Shown in pieces: positions 1 through 8,052 of a stretch of DNA of 26,641 bases. Origin of the DNA: JBGTCY01 sp041748615. Its GTDB lineage: Bacteria; Bacteroidota; Bacteroidia; Chitinophagales; CAIOSU01. The translations under genes were made by a program, and so were the position numbers. Location: assembly GCA_041748615.1 (NCBI GenBank), contig JBGTCY010000018.1, positions 1 to 26,641 of the forward strand, written 5' to 3'. Numbering within the stretch: the first letter of the stretch is position 1; every line of letters begins with the position of its first letter. The notes below the pieces were generated by a model. That model searched no databases. It worked only from the letters and a program-made list of their open reading frames with translations, and was not told the origin of the DNA.

Positions 1-459
1 GGAATGTGGCAAGACGGTAAGGTTTGTTGTCACAACAGAATCACATCCATTCGCTGAAGGAAATACATCAATGTACGTTCCCGAATTCGTTTGATTTGTT
101 CCACCCGCGAAATGACTTTCGCCATCGCAAATGGAAACATCTAATGTCGTAGCTGAATGTGGCAACACCGTGAGGTTGGTTGTCACCACTGAATCACAGC
201 CATTCGCTGACGGGAAAACATCCACATACGTTCCTGAAGTTGTTTGATTTGCTCCGCCAGCGAAATGACTTTCACCATCACAGATTGAAATATCTAATGT
301 CGTGTTGGAATGCGGCAAGACGGTAAGGTTTGTTGTCACAACAGAATCACAACTTCCACTCACAGGGTAACTATCCGTATAAAGTCCGGAAGAATTTTGC
401 AAAGCGCCACCGGCAAAATAGGTTTGTCCCTGGCAAATATTGATTGAAACACTTGATGT
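1..459 (-). repeat. Tandem 153-bp (51-residue) coding repeats, three copies visible
   Basis: Three in-frame units lie at 1-153, 154-306 and 307-459, inside the adhesin gene. Each encodes a module with a Cys-Asp-Gly-Glu-like start (ICDGESHFAGG), a SGTYVDVFPSANGCDS core and a VVTTNLTVLPHS end. The third unit, nearest the N-terminus, is diverged (ICQGQTYFAGG). The array runs off the left edge, so the copy number is unknown. Confidence 0.85.
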
Positions 460-2406
460 AACAGCCGGCAGCACCATAACATTTTGAACAATAGAATCTT
501 TACATCCGTTTGCGGTAATCGTTAAACTAACCTGATATGTTCCAGGTGATGAGTAACTATGATTGGGTGATTGATTTGCTGAAACATTCCCATCCCCAAA
601 ATCCCAGATAAAACCGGCAGTTCCGGAAAAAGCGCTGGTGTTATTGAAGTTGAAATTATTCTGATTGAAACATTGCGGAGAATTCACCGCGAAGGATGGC
701 ACAATCGGAGGAGCGACATTAAGCTGAAAACTTTGAACAGCCTGCTGTCCCCCACACTGGTCGGATACCGTAACTGAATAGGTGGTGGTGGTTACCGGAT
801 TCACCGAAATGGAATTAAAGGTGGAACCGGTACTCCAGTTATACATCAATGGCCACGCTAAACTACCTGTTCCCTGTGCCGTGATGGTAGCCGATTGCCC
901 GATGCAAATCGAAGGCGGACCCGTCACATTCAGGCTCAAAGGAAAATTATCAAGAATGTAGATAGTATCAGATTTGAGTTGATTACAGGTGCATCCATCC
1001 GAATAAGAAATAATCACGGATTCCGCTCCTTCGGTAATTCCATCTAAATGAGCGATTACCGGAACAATCACAGAAGAAACATTTGCCGGAATGATGATTG
1101 AATCCGGCAAAGGGATGTAATCCGAACCGGGTGTGGCAGTGCCCGAAACCGTAAGATACACTACAGCCGGACTTGACATATCACTCGTATCCTCGCGCGA
1201 AAAAGTGAATCTGCCATCAGAACATCCTTCATAAGCATTTTTAGAGCCGTCATTTGCTCCGGCTTCTACTCTGACACCATCACCACCCGTAAAACTTTCA
1301 GCTTCAATAAAGACCCCGGAGTCCCAGAACTTATCCATCACATCCGCAATCACCATTTTGATGTGATATGTTTCACAAGGCACCACATACATTTTAGCTT
1401 CAAGCGGTACAGTGTAGCCATCAAATTGAGTGACTGTTCCGCCATTATTGTTGATGTAATAAGCAGAATTCGCAAGGCTGGTACAATAAGCAAACTGTCC
1501 CAATGCGCCAACCGCGCCACCGTTCACGGAGTTGATGGCAACAGCGGTATTTGAACCCGGAATCAGAGCGATATTGGTATTCGGGGCATAACCGGGACCG
1601 CTCACCAAAAAAGCGAAAGCGTCATTAAATTCGGAACAAACATATTCAGGATATTCTTCCGAACCGAAAATGTATCTAAAAGTCACTGAGTCGGTGGATG
1701 AAATAAAATCAAATTCAAGAATAGCGGCATCAGTAGTAAAAAGCACACCCGTTGCGGCTTCAAGGTCAGCATCACCTCCCCATAAAGTTGTATAGGAAGC
1801 ATTGTCCACATTATTCGGTCCGATTGCGACATTTGCATTTCCTGTAGCCAGAATCACCCCTCTTTCCATCCCGATGGGAACGGCATTGCTGAAATAACCA
1901 ATTCCGTTGGGCGGTCCGGTATAAGTAACATTAAATGCTTCAATGCAGGAACCCAAAAGCACATCGTTGACTAATTGCTGGGGAGTGTATTGGGTGGTAT
2001 TGACGGATAACGGGGTATGATTCTGACTGCCGCAATTCGAACCGATACCCGATGTAGTTTCACTCGCGCCAAAGTTCCCACCGGTTCTTATTAAGGCTCC
2101 GTTAAAAAACACGTTGTAATATCCGTTGCCGTATCCGCAGCAAATGCCATCACCAAAGTCATCGTCAATCGTGAAACGATAACAGATGCTAGAACTCACA
2201 CAAACATCATGGAAATATGTAGTATTGCCAAGATAACCTCCACCTGAAGCCACAACAGCCCCGGTCGTTTGATTAAACAACAGCCAGGAGGTTTCATCGC
2301 CCCATAAATCTGTTCTGATTTCAATACGAATCGTGGCATCGGGACACTGCGCCTTTGCGGAAAAGAAAAATGTAGCCCCAAAAAGAAGTAAAAACAAACT
2401 CCTCAT
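1..2406 (-). CDS. Giant secreted adhesin with choice-of-anchor L domain, 3' end outside window
   Basis: The reading frame is open for 802 codons from an ATG at 2406 down to base 1 with no stop, so the C-terminus, presumably with a type IX sorting signal, lies outside. Residues 1-20 are a signal peptide (hydrophobic run, then SAKAQ). Residues about 21-125 form a small domain with the motif DDDFGDGICCGYGNG. Residues about 135-360 match the choice-of-anchor L domain (GYFSNA, GVILATGNA, GGDADLEA, FGSEEYPEYV, NDAFAFLVSGPG). A Calx-beta-like part follows (about 390-480, containing GTATPGSDY), then Ig-like and PKD-like modules (FIWDFGDG near residue 600) and 51-residue tandem repeats from about 650. 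These domains are known from large surface or secreted Bacteroidota proteins; a role in adhesion is inference. The gene is divergent from the dehydrogenase gene. Confidence 0.85.
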   Translation of the reverse strand, partial: MRSLFLLLFGATFFFSAKAQCPDATIRIEIRTDLWGDETSWLLFNQTTGAVVASGGGYLGNTTYFHDVCVSSSICYRFTIDDDFGDGICCGYGNGYYNVFFNGALIRTGGNFGASETTSGIGSNCGSQNHTPLSVNTTQYTPQQLVNDVLLGSCIEAFNVTYTGPPNGIGYFSNAVPIGMERGVILATGNANVAIGPNNVDNASYTTLWGGDADLEAATGVLFTTDAAILEFDFISSTDSVTFRYIFGSEEYPEYVCSEFNDAFAFLVSGPGYAPNTNIALIPGSNTAVAINSVNGGAVGALGQFAYCTSLANSAYYINNNGGTVTQFDGYTVPLEAKMYVVPCETYHIKMVIADVMDKFWDSGVFIEAESFTGGDGVRVEAGANDGSKNAYEGCSDGRFTFSREDTSDMSSPAVVYLTVSGTATPGSDYIPLPDSIIIPANVSSVIVPVIAHLDGITEGAESVIISYSDGCTCNQLKSDTIYILDNFPLSLNVTGPPSICIGQSATITAQGTGSLAWPLMYNWSTGSTFNSISVNPVTTTTYSVTVSDQCGGQQAVQSFQLNVAPPIVPSFAVNSPQCFNQNNFNFNNTSAFSGTAGFIWDFGDGNVSANQSPNHSYSSPGTYQVSLTITANGCKDSIVQNVMVLPAVTSSVSINICQGQTYFAGGALQNSSGLYTDSYPVSGSCDSVVTTNLTVLPHSNTTLDISICDGESHFAGGANQTTSGTYVDVFPSANGCDSVVTTNLTVLPHSATTLDVSICDGESHFAGGTNQTNSGTYIDVFPSANGCDSVVTTNLTVLPHS

Positions 2407-2595
2407 CCCGATAAAATTAATCTTAACCCAACAATATCAAAACATCATTTTCAACACAGGGACATACTCCCCGCTATTTAATTCAAATAAACATTAAACG
2501 CAATTTTATTACATAAAATTAATTTTGAGATTTTGGTTAGGGTTAAATTATAAATTTATTATAACTTATAGGATTTGGGACGAATTATCTTAACT

Positions 2596-2667
2596 GTGTC
2601 ATGCTTTCCGATTTTTTATCGGGACGTTATCTCCTGAATCAAAATTTCCGGGGGGATTCCTGCAACA
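2596..2667 (-). repeat. Dispersed hairpin element, decayed copy (copy A)
   Basis: The first 39 bases on the plus strand (GTGTCATGC, then CCGATTTTTTATCGGGACG) match the reverse complement of the element at 7920-8006 with about 5 mismatches. The rest is degenerate, but GGGGATTCC followed by GCA is still recognisable. The hairpin around TTTTTT (CCGAT/ATCGG) is kept. Strand is given relative to the 7920 copy. Confidence 0.65.
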
Positions 2668-2719
2668 AGCCTGAAGGAAAACAATTCAATTTGCCCTATA
2701 CTCCTGAAAGTATACTTGT

Positions 2720-2749
2720 TTTGCCATAACTAACCATTCATTAACTTTG
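2720..2749 (+). promoter_or_regulatory. Bacteroidota-type promoter for the dehydrogenase gene
   Basis: TTTG at 2720-2723 is followed after 18 bases by TAACTTTG at 2742-2749, matching the Bacteroidota -33 (TTTG) and -7 (TAnnTTTG) consensus. Transcription would start near 2756, which leaves about 38 bases of leader before the ATG at 2794 but only about 11 before the ATG at 2767. Confidence 0.65.
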
Positions 2750-2793
2750 GCTTTCCAAAAAAAAAGATGCTCTCATCCTCTCTGCTCAATAAC

Positions 2794-4155
2794 ATGAGAA
2801 TCGCCACCACGAATCCTGTTGATAACACGGTTGTCAAAAAATTCAAGGAACTGAGCAATACCGCTCTGGATGCCTGCATCAACAACGCGGTACAGGAATT
2901 TAAAACATGGAGAAAAACACCGGTGACATCAAGAAGCCGCTATTTGAAAACGGTGGCTGAAATCCTGTTGGCTGAAAAAAATAACTATGCCGCGCTGATT
3001 ACTTTGGAGATGGGAAAAACCAAGCGCGATGCTGTCGCGGAGATTGAAAAATGCGCCCACGTTTGCGAGTTTTATGCTGAAAAAGCGGATACCTGGTTGG
3101 AGGAAGAAAAAATCGTGTCTGACGCTTCCAGCAGTTATGTGGCGTATGAACCGATGGGTGTTGTTTTGGGTATCATGCCCTGGAATTATCCCTTTTGGCA
3201 GGTATTCCGTTTTGCCGCGCCCGCCATCGCAGCCGGTAACGTGGTACTCCTGAAACATGCTCCAAACGTACCTCAATGTGCTTTAGCCATTCAGGATATT
3301 TTTCAAAAAGCCCAGCCGGGTTTTATTTTTCAAAGCTTACTCATCAGTGAAAGAATCACAAAGCGGGTGATTGCCCATCCTGATGTAAAAATGATTTCAC
3401 TCACCGGCAGCGACCGTGCCGGCTCGGAAGTGGCGGCTTATGCCGGAAAACACATCAAAAAAACCGTGCTTGAACTGGGCGGCAGCGACCCTTTCATTGT
3501 TTTAGATGATGCAAATCTGAAATTAGCTGTTTCCATCGCAGTTCAAAGCCGCATGCAAAACGCTGGTCAAAGTTGTATCGCAGCTAAACGATTCATCGTA
3601 GTGCCGGAAGTGAAAGACCAGTTCATTGAAATGCTGGCTGAACAAATCAGTAAAATAAAAATCGGTAATCCGAATGAGGAGGATGTTGGCATGGGTCCGA
3701 TGGCGCGAGAAGACCTTGCCCGAAATATCATCCGCCAAATTAATCAGTCGGTAAAAAAAGGCGCGAAGGTCGCAGTTGGAGGAAATCGCCCGCCCTGGAA
3801 AGGCGCGTTTGTCAATCCGACATTGCTGACCGAAGTAAAGCCCGGTATGCCCGCATTTGATGAAGAAGTTTTTGGTCCGGTTGCAAGTGTGATTGCCGCT
3901 AAAGATGCCATTGACGCGCTGGCGCTTGCCAACAAAACCCCGTACGGGCTTGCCGCCACTATTTGCTCTGAAGATTTAGAAAAAGCCGCCCGCCTTGCGA
4001 GAAAACTTCATTGCGGCATGGTGTTCATCAACGGCATGGTGAAGTCTGACCCCCGCCTGCCATTCGGTGGCATCAACCGCTCCGGCTATGGTCGTGAGTT
4101 ATCTGTGCTGGGACTGCGTGAATTCGTGAATGTCAAAACCATCTGGATAGGTTGA
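2794..4155 (+). CDS. sad: NAD(P)-dependent succinate-semialdehyde dehydrogenase (Sad/YneI type)
   Basis: It oxidises succinate semialdehyde to succinate in the cytoplasm, feeding GABA or related breakdown products into the TCA cycle. The 453-residue protein spans the whole aldehyde dehydrogenase fold: MPWNYPFWQ with the oxyanion-hole Asn, the cofactor segment LLKHAPNVPQ, the general base Glu in LELGGSDPF (E227), the catalytic Cys in NAGQSC (C261), and EEVFGPVA near the C-terminus. The LKHAPNV and ELGGSDPF wording is like Escherichia coli Sad (YneI) rather than GabD. An upstream in-frame ATG at 2767 would add nine residues (MLSSSLLNN) not expected in the family and would sit too close to the promoter, so 2794 is preferred. 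Substrate is inferred from family similarity; other small aldehydes are possible. Confidence 0.88.
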   Translation: MRIATTNPVDNTVVKKFKELSNTALDACINNAVQEFKTWRKTPVTSRSRYLKTVAEILLAEKNNYAALITLEMGKTKRDAVAEIEKCAHVCEFYAEKADTWLEEEKIVSDASSSYVAYEPMGVVLGIMPWNYPFWQVFRFAAPAIAAGNVVLLKHAPNVPQCALAIQDIFQKAQPGFIFQSLLISERITKRVIAHPDVKMISLTGSDRAGSEVAAYAGKHIKKTVLELGGSDPFIVLDDANLKLAVSIAVQSRMQNAGQSCIAAKRFIVVPEVKDQFIEMLAEQISKIKIGNPNEEDVGMGPMAREDLARNIIRQINQSVKKGAKVAVGGNRPPWKGAFVNPTLLTEVKPGMPAFDEEVFGPVASVIAAKDAIDALALANKTPYGLAATICSEDLEKAARLARKLHCGMVFINGMVKSDPRLPFGGINRSGYGRELSVLGLREFVNVKTIWIG

Positions 4156-4248
4156 AATTCCATTTTCGCTTAAGTCTCTCCGCCCGATTTATTACCCTCC
4201 CCAAATAATTTTCATCCTTATCACAAGGCATTTAATCTGTGAATCTTT

Positions 4249-4270
4249 GGCTGACCGACTAAAATCTTTA
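4249..4270 (+). repeat. Shared intergenic motif, copy 1 (diverged)
   Basis: CTGACCGACTAAAATCTTTA in the gap between the dehydrogenase and debranching-enzyme genes resembles the motifs at 14143-14168 and 23189-23214. This copy keeps TGACCGACTAAA exactly as in the 14143 copy, then diverges. Confidence 0.4.
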
Positions 4271-4408
4271 AGTTTATTTAACGGGTAAATTGATATTCAT
4301 CACCAATAAATCTCACTTTAATTTCGGATTTTTACGAAATTGTTGGAAATTGTGCCTTATTTCCAAATTCTTAACTCATTTTCCAAAAAAAGAGAACGGT
4401 AATTTTCT

Positions 4409-6352
4409 ATGTCCTACATCAAATTTGATAAGAACCAACTGGTTAATTTACAGTATGTTTTAAACAAGGAGTTGTTACGCACCAATAGCCGGGGAGCTTA
4501 TGCCAGTTCTACGATTATCGGCTGTAACACCCGCAAGTATCATGGGTTACTCGTTGCGCCACAGCCGCAATTAGATAATGAAAATCATGTATTGCTTTCA
4601 TCCATTGACGAAACGATTCTGCAACAAGGCGCGGAATTTCACCTCGCCCTGCATAAATTCCCGGGCGGAGTATATTTTCCGAAAGGACACAAATATGTCA
4701 GAAGTTTTTCGGCAGACCCCATTCCGAACTGGACGTATCGTGTCGGGGGCGTCATTCTGAAAAAAGAAATCATTTTTTCATCAGACATTGATTGTGTGAT
4801 GTTGCGTTACACGCTTGAAGACGCGCATTCGCCAACCAAAATCAGGCTGTTGCCATTACTCGCATTCCGGAATTATCATCAACTCAGCAAAGCCAACACT
4901 TACGCCAATAAAAAATATATCACTATTCAGGGAGGCATCAAACTGCGTCTCTATCAGGGCTACAGCGACCTGCACCTTCAGCTTTCCAAAAATGCTGAAT
5001 TCGTCTCCAATCCTGACTGGCATTACAATTTTGAATATCAGAAAGAACAGGAGCGCGGTTATCCTTACCAGGAAGACCTTTTCGTGCCCGGCTTTTTTGA
5101 GTTTTCCATTAAAAAAGGAGAACAAGTCATTCTCGCTGCCAGCCTGGAAGAAATGAATGCAAGCGTTTTGAAAACTTCTTTTCAGCGCGAACTGAAAAAC
5201 AGGGTGCCGCGCAACAGTTTTGAAAACTGCCTCGCGAACTCCGCAAAGCAATTCATCGTGCAGCGTGATAAAAAAACGGAAGTGGTAGCGGGATATCACT
5301 GGTTTGGCAGATGGGGACGCGACACCTTCATCTCACTGCCCGGCTTGACGCTGGTGACGGGAAAAGAAAAGTTGTGTAAAGCCACAATGGATACTATGCT
5401 TTCTCAAATGAAAGACGGCTTGTTTCCCAACATGGGCAGTTCGTATAACAGCGTGGATGCACCGCTTTGGTTTTTTTGGACATTGCAGCAATATGAAGAT
5501 TTTACCAAAGGAAAAACGAATGCTTGGCGAAACTATAAATCAAAACTAATTTCTATTTTGGAGGCTTATCGCAACGGTACCCGTTACGAAATCAAAATGC
5601 AGGAAAACGGGCTGATTGCGGCTGGTTATTCCGGTGTCGCCTTAACGTGGATGGATGCAATTGTTGAGGGCAAACCCGTGACGCCCAGAACCGGAATGCC
5701 TGTGGAAATTAACGCGCTGTGGTACAATGCTGTTTGCTTTACCCTGCAATTAGCCAAAAATGCGGGCGATAAATCATTTCTGAAAAAATGGGGTGATTTG
5801 CCGGAAATGATTGCCGCTTCTTTTATCAAAACATTTTGGAGTGAAGAAAAAAATTACCTTGCCGATTTCGTAAATAAGGGCGAAGCCGACTGGAGCGTTC
5901 GTCCTAACCAGATTTTTGCCGCGTCACTCCCCTACTCTCCTTTAGACGAACAAATGAAAGCGGCTGTCATTGAAAAAGTAAGAGACGAATTGCTGACGCC
6001 TCGCGGACTGCGCACGCTCTCCCCAAAAGATACCGCTTACAAAGGCGTTTATTTCGGTGACCAGAAATCGCGCGATGCCGCTTATCATCAGGGCACAGTT
6101 TGGGCTTGGCTGTTAGGGCATTTTGCTGAAGCCTATCTTAAAATCCATGGTAAAAACGGAATTCCATTTATCAAAAATATTTATGACGGATTTAGCGATA
6201 CCATGATTGAACACGGCATCAGCACAATCTCTGAAGTATTTGACGGTGACCCGCCCCACAAAGCCGAAGGCGCAATTTCACAAGCATGGAGCGTGGGTGA
6301 ATTGTTACGCATTAATTATTTAATGAAGAGATACAGTAAGGTGAAGGAGTAG
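4409..6352 (+). CDS. Glycogen debranching enzyme, amylo-alpha-1,6-glucosidase (GH133)
   Basis: It hydrolyses alpha-1,6 branch points of glycogen in the cytoplasm, releasing glucose. The 647-residue protein has the two-part layout of bacterial/archaeal GDE: an N-terminal beta domain (about 15-235; marker NTRKYHGLLVAP near residue 40) and a C-terminal (alpha/alpha)6 barrel (about 275-640). Conserved segments are WFGRWGRDTFISLPG (W298, D305), SVDAPLWFFW (D350), GDQKSRDAAYHQGTVWAW (about 550-567) and HKAEGAISQAWSVGELLR (E620). The conserved Asp and Glu residues in these segments are the likely catalytic ones, but I cannot assign them individually. It is the first gene of the storage-glucan cluster, 218 bases before the GT4 gene. 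It lacks the GT-like 4-alpha-glucanotransferase half of eukaryotic debranching enzyme. Confidence 0.9.
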   Translation: MSYIKFDKNQLVNLQYVLNKELLRTNSRGAYASSTIIGCNTRKYHGLLVAPQPQLDNENHVLLSSIDETILQQGAEFHLALHKFPGGVYFPKGHKYVRSFSADPIPNWTYRVGGVILKKEIIFSSDIDCVMLRYTLEDAHSPTKIRLLPLLAFRNYHQLSKANTYANKKYITIQGGIKLRLYQGYSDLHLQLSKNAEFVSNPDWHYNFEYQKEQERGYPYQEDLFVPGFFEFSIKKGEQVILAASLEEMNASVLKTSFQRELKNRVPRNSFENCLANSAKQFIVQRDKKTEVVAGYHWFGRWGRDTFISLPGLTLVTGKEKLCKATMDTMLSQMKDGLFPNMGSSYNSVDAPLWFFWTLQQYEDFTKGKTNAWRNYKSKLISILEAYRNGTRYEIKMQENGLIAAGYSGVALTWMDAIVEGKPVTPRTGMPVEINALWYNAVCFTLQLAKNAGDKSFLKKWGDLPEMIAASFIKTFWSEEKNYLADFVNKGEADWSVRPNQIFAASLPYSPLDEQMKAAVIEKVRDELLTPRGLRTLSPKDTAYKGVYFGDQKSRDAAYHQGTVWAWLLGHFAEAYLKIHGKNGIPFIKNIYDGFSDTMIEHGISTISEVFDGDPPHKAEGAISQAWSVGELLRINYLMKRYSKVKE

Positions 6353-6369
6353 AATTTTGATGATTAGAT

Positions 6370-6401
6370 GATTAGCGGATGTGGTGATTAGCAGATGTGA
6401 T
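6370..6401 (+). repeat. Two-copy 16-bp tandem repeat
   Basis: GATTAGCGGATGTGGT (6370-6385) is followed directly by GATTAGCAGATGTGAT (6386-6401), with more GATGATTAG-like units on either side. It lies just after the debranching enzyme stop codon. It is purely a sequence observation; no function is assigned. Confidence 0.7.
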
Positions 6402-6484
6402 GATGAGTTGATTTAAAAATATTAATGAGGTTTATTAAAAATGATGATTTGATTTCAATAAAAAAAGCCATCAAATTTAATCAA

Positions 6485-6532
6485 TGGACTGTGGACTGTG
6501 GACTGTGGACTGTGGACTGTGGACTGTGGACT
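6485..6532 (+). repeat. Heptanucleotide tandem repeat, (TGGACTG)6 plus 6 bases
   Basis: Six perfect copies of TGGACTG plus TGGACT span 48 bases with no mismatch. The array ends 38 bases before the ATG of the GT4 gene. Between them is an A/C-rich, G-free stretch (AAACAAATAACAAATAACC and similar), likely an unstructured leader. Length change by slippage would move any upstream promoter relative to the gene. Confidence 0.95.
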
Positions 6533-6570
6533 AAAAACAAATAACAAATAACCAACAACAACAAACAACA

Positions 6571-7905
6571 ATGAAAGTCCTTATGTTCGGATGGGAATTT
6601 CCGCCTCATATCTCCGGTGGTCTCGGAACAGCCTGCTACGGGTTGTCTAAGGGATTGCTGAAGAATCAGGTTGAGGTGTTGTTTGTGGTGCCGAAATTAT
6701 TCGGAGGCGAAGACGGAAGTATTATACGTTTGCTGAACGCGAGTGACACCTTGCTGGAAATGGAAAATGTTAGATACCATCAACTTTGGAAAAAATTCAC
6801 CGCGATTGGCGTACATTCCATTCTGCGACCGTATCTGTCTCCCGAAGAATTTTCAAAAGTCAATGAATACCGGGAATTAGAGCGGACGGAAATTGAACGA
6901 TCAGTCTTCAGAAAAAAATATGAGTTTACAGGCAGGTATGGTCCTAACTTGTTTGAAGAAGTTGCTCGATACGCGCTGGTAGCAGCGAAAATTGCCGCTG
7001 AACAGAATTTTGATGTCATTCACGCGCATGACTGGCTCACCTACACAGCGGGAATAGCGGCAAAACAAGTGAGCGGCAAACCGTTCATCGCTCATGTACA
7101 CGCGACTGAATTTGACCGTTCAGGCGAAAATATCAATCAGCAGGTGTATGACCTTGAACGGCAAGGGATGCACGCTGCGGATAAAATCATCGCGGTGAGC
7201 AATTTCACCCGCAATATTGTCATCCAACGCTATGGCATTCACCCGGACAAAGTGGTCGCCATCCACAATGCGGTGCTGCCGCTGAATCAGGGTGTCAATC
7301 AATATGATAAATACTTTAATGAAAAATTAGTGACCTTTCTCGGCAGAATCACTTTTCAAAAAGGACCCGATTATTTTGTGGAAGCCGCTGCCAAAGTATT
7401 AAAAAGAGATAGCAATGTACGCTTTGTAATGGCAGGATCGGGGGATATGCTTTATAAAGTTATCAAGCGGACTGCGCAACTCCGGATTTCCTCAAAGTTT
7501 CACTTCACGGGATTTTTAAAAGGCGCGGAAGTGGACCGAATTTTCGCCATGAGCGATGTGTATGTGATGCCCTCGGTTTCCGAACCTTTCGGGATTTCAC
7601 CGCTGGAAGCCATGCGCTCCAATGTGCCGGTCATCATTTCAAAACAGTCTGGCGTTTCTGAAATTTTGAAACACGCCATCAAAATTGATTTTTGGGATGT
7701 GGACGCGATTGCCGACAGCATTCATGCCTTGTTGCATTACAATGGGCTTTCAAAAATGTTTTTGAAATACGGGAAAGCTGAAGTGGAAAATATGAAATGG
7801 GATGAGTCTGCCGCGAAAGTCAAAAAAGTGTATGGAGAAATGATGGGGATTCCGGTGCTGAAATCAACAAAAGAAGAGGAGGAATCAGATGAAATGCGGG
7901 TGTAG
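6571..7905 (+). CDS. GT4-family glycosyltransferase, glycogen-synthase-like
   Basis: A 444-residue retaining GT-B glycosyltransferase of family GT4. The N-terminal Rossmann domain starts with WEFPPHISGGLGTACYGL, with the Gly-rich loop of synthases; IHAHDWLTY (about 150) and IIAVSNFTRN follow. The C-terminal donor domain has FLGRITFQKGPDYF and the E-X7-E motif in SEPFGISPLE (E338, E346). Its place between the GH133 and GH57 genes points to alpha-glucan synthesis or extension, using a nucleotide sugar or maltose-1-phosphate-type donor; the donor cannot be read from the sequence. Lipopolysaccharide or other sugar transfer is a less likely alternative. The start is the only ATG before the conserved N-terminus, after an A/C-rich leader and the 7-bp repeat array. 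Confidence 0.82.
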   Translation: MKVLMFGWEFPPHISGGLGTACYGLSKGLLKNQVEVLFVVPKLFGGEDGSIIRLLNASDTLLEMENVRYHQLWKKFTAIGVHSILRPYLSPEEFSKVNEYRELERTEIERSVFRKKYEFTGRYGPNLFEEVARYALVAAKIAAEQNFDVIHAHDWLTYTAGIAAKQVSGKPFIAHVHATEFDRSGENINQQVYDLERQGMHAADKIIAVSNFTRNIVIQRYGIHPDKVVAIHNAVLPLNQGVNQYDKYFNEKLVTFLGRITFQKGPDYFVEAAAKVLKRDSNVRFVMAGSGDMLYKVIKRTAQLRISSKFHFTGFLKGAEVDRIFAMSDVYVMPSVSEPFGISPLEAMRSNVPVIISKQSGVSEILKHAIKIDFWDVDAIADSIHALLHYNGLSKMFLKYGKAEVENMKWDESAAKVKKVYGEMMGIPVLKSTKEEEESDEMRV

Positions 7906-7919
7906 AATAAATGGCTTAG

Positions 7920-8006
7920 TTGTCATTCCGGCTTTATGCCGGAATCCCCTGTTGAGTGCAAACACATGGGGATGCCGTCCCGATAAAAAATCGGGAGGCA
8001 TGACAC
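7920..8006 (+). repeat. Dispersed three-hairpin element (copy B, best preserved)
   Basis: An 87-base element lies between the GT4 and GH57 genes. Its ends are TGTCAT/ATGACA. It contains three stems in order: ATTCCGGC/GCCGGAAT (7925-7932 with 7938-7945), ATCCCC/GGGGAT (7944-7949 with 7968-7973) and TCCCGAT/ATCGGGA (7978-7984 with 7990-7996). Related copies, both inverted, are at 2596-2667 and 16721-16811. It has no coding capacity; it is probably a REP-like or miniature mobile sequence. Sitting inside a likely transcription unit, it could also act as an intercistronic mRNA structure. Confidence 0.8.
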
Positions 8007-8052
8007 ATGAAAAAACAACATTAATTTCCAATTTTAAAATACAAAATTAGTC

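Larger units (their letters stand above)
2407..2793. other. Divergent intergenic region between adhesin and dehydrogenase genes
   Basis: This gap holds the divergent control regions. It contains an AT-rich stretch (about 2480-2580), a decayed copy of the dispersed hairpin element (2596-2667) and a promoter for the rightward gene (2720-2749). No RNA gene or small ORF with support was seen. No clear -7 element was found for the leftward adhesin gene. Confidence 0.6.

Noticed and set aside
1363..1554. Plus-strand ORF of 63 codons inside the adhesin gene
   Set aside because: It lies antisense to the well-supported choice-of-anchor L domain coding sequence.
2767..2793. ATG at 2767 as dehydrogenase start
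   Set aside because: The nine extra residues do not fit the family and the start would be only about 11 bases from the predicted transcript start; possible but less likely.
6353..6570. CRISPR-like array from the short tandem repeats
   Set aside because: Units are 7 and 16 bases with no spacers; these are simple tandem repeats.
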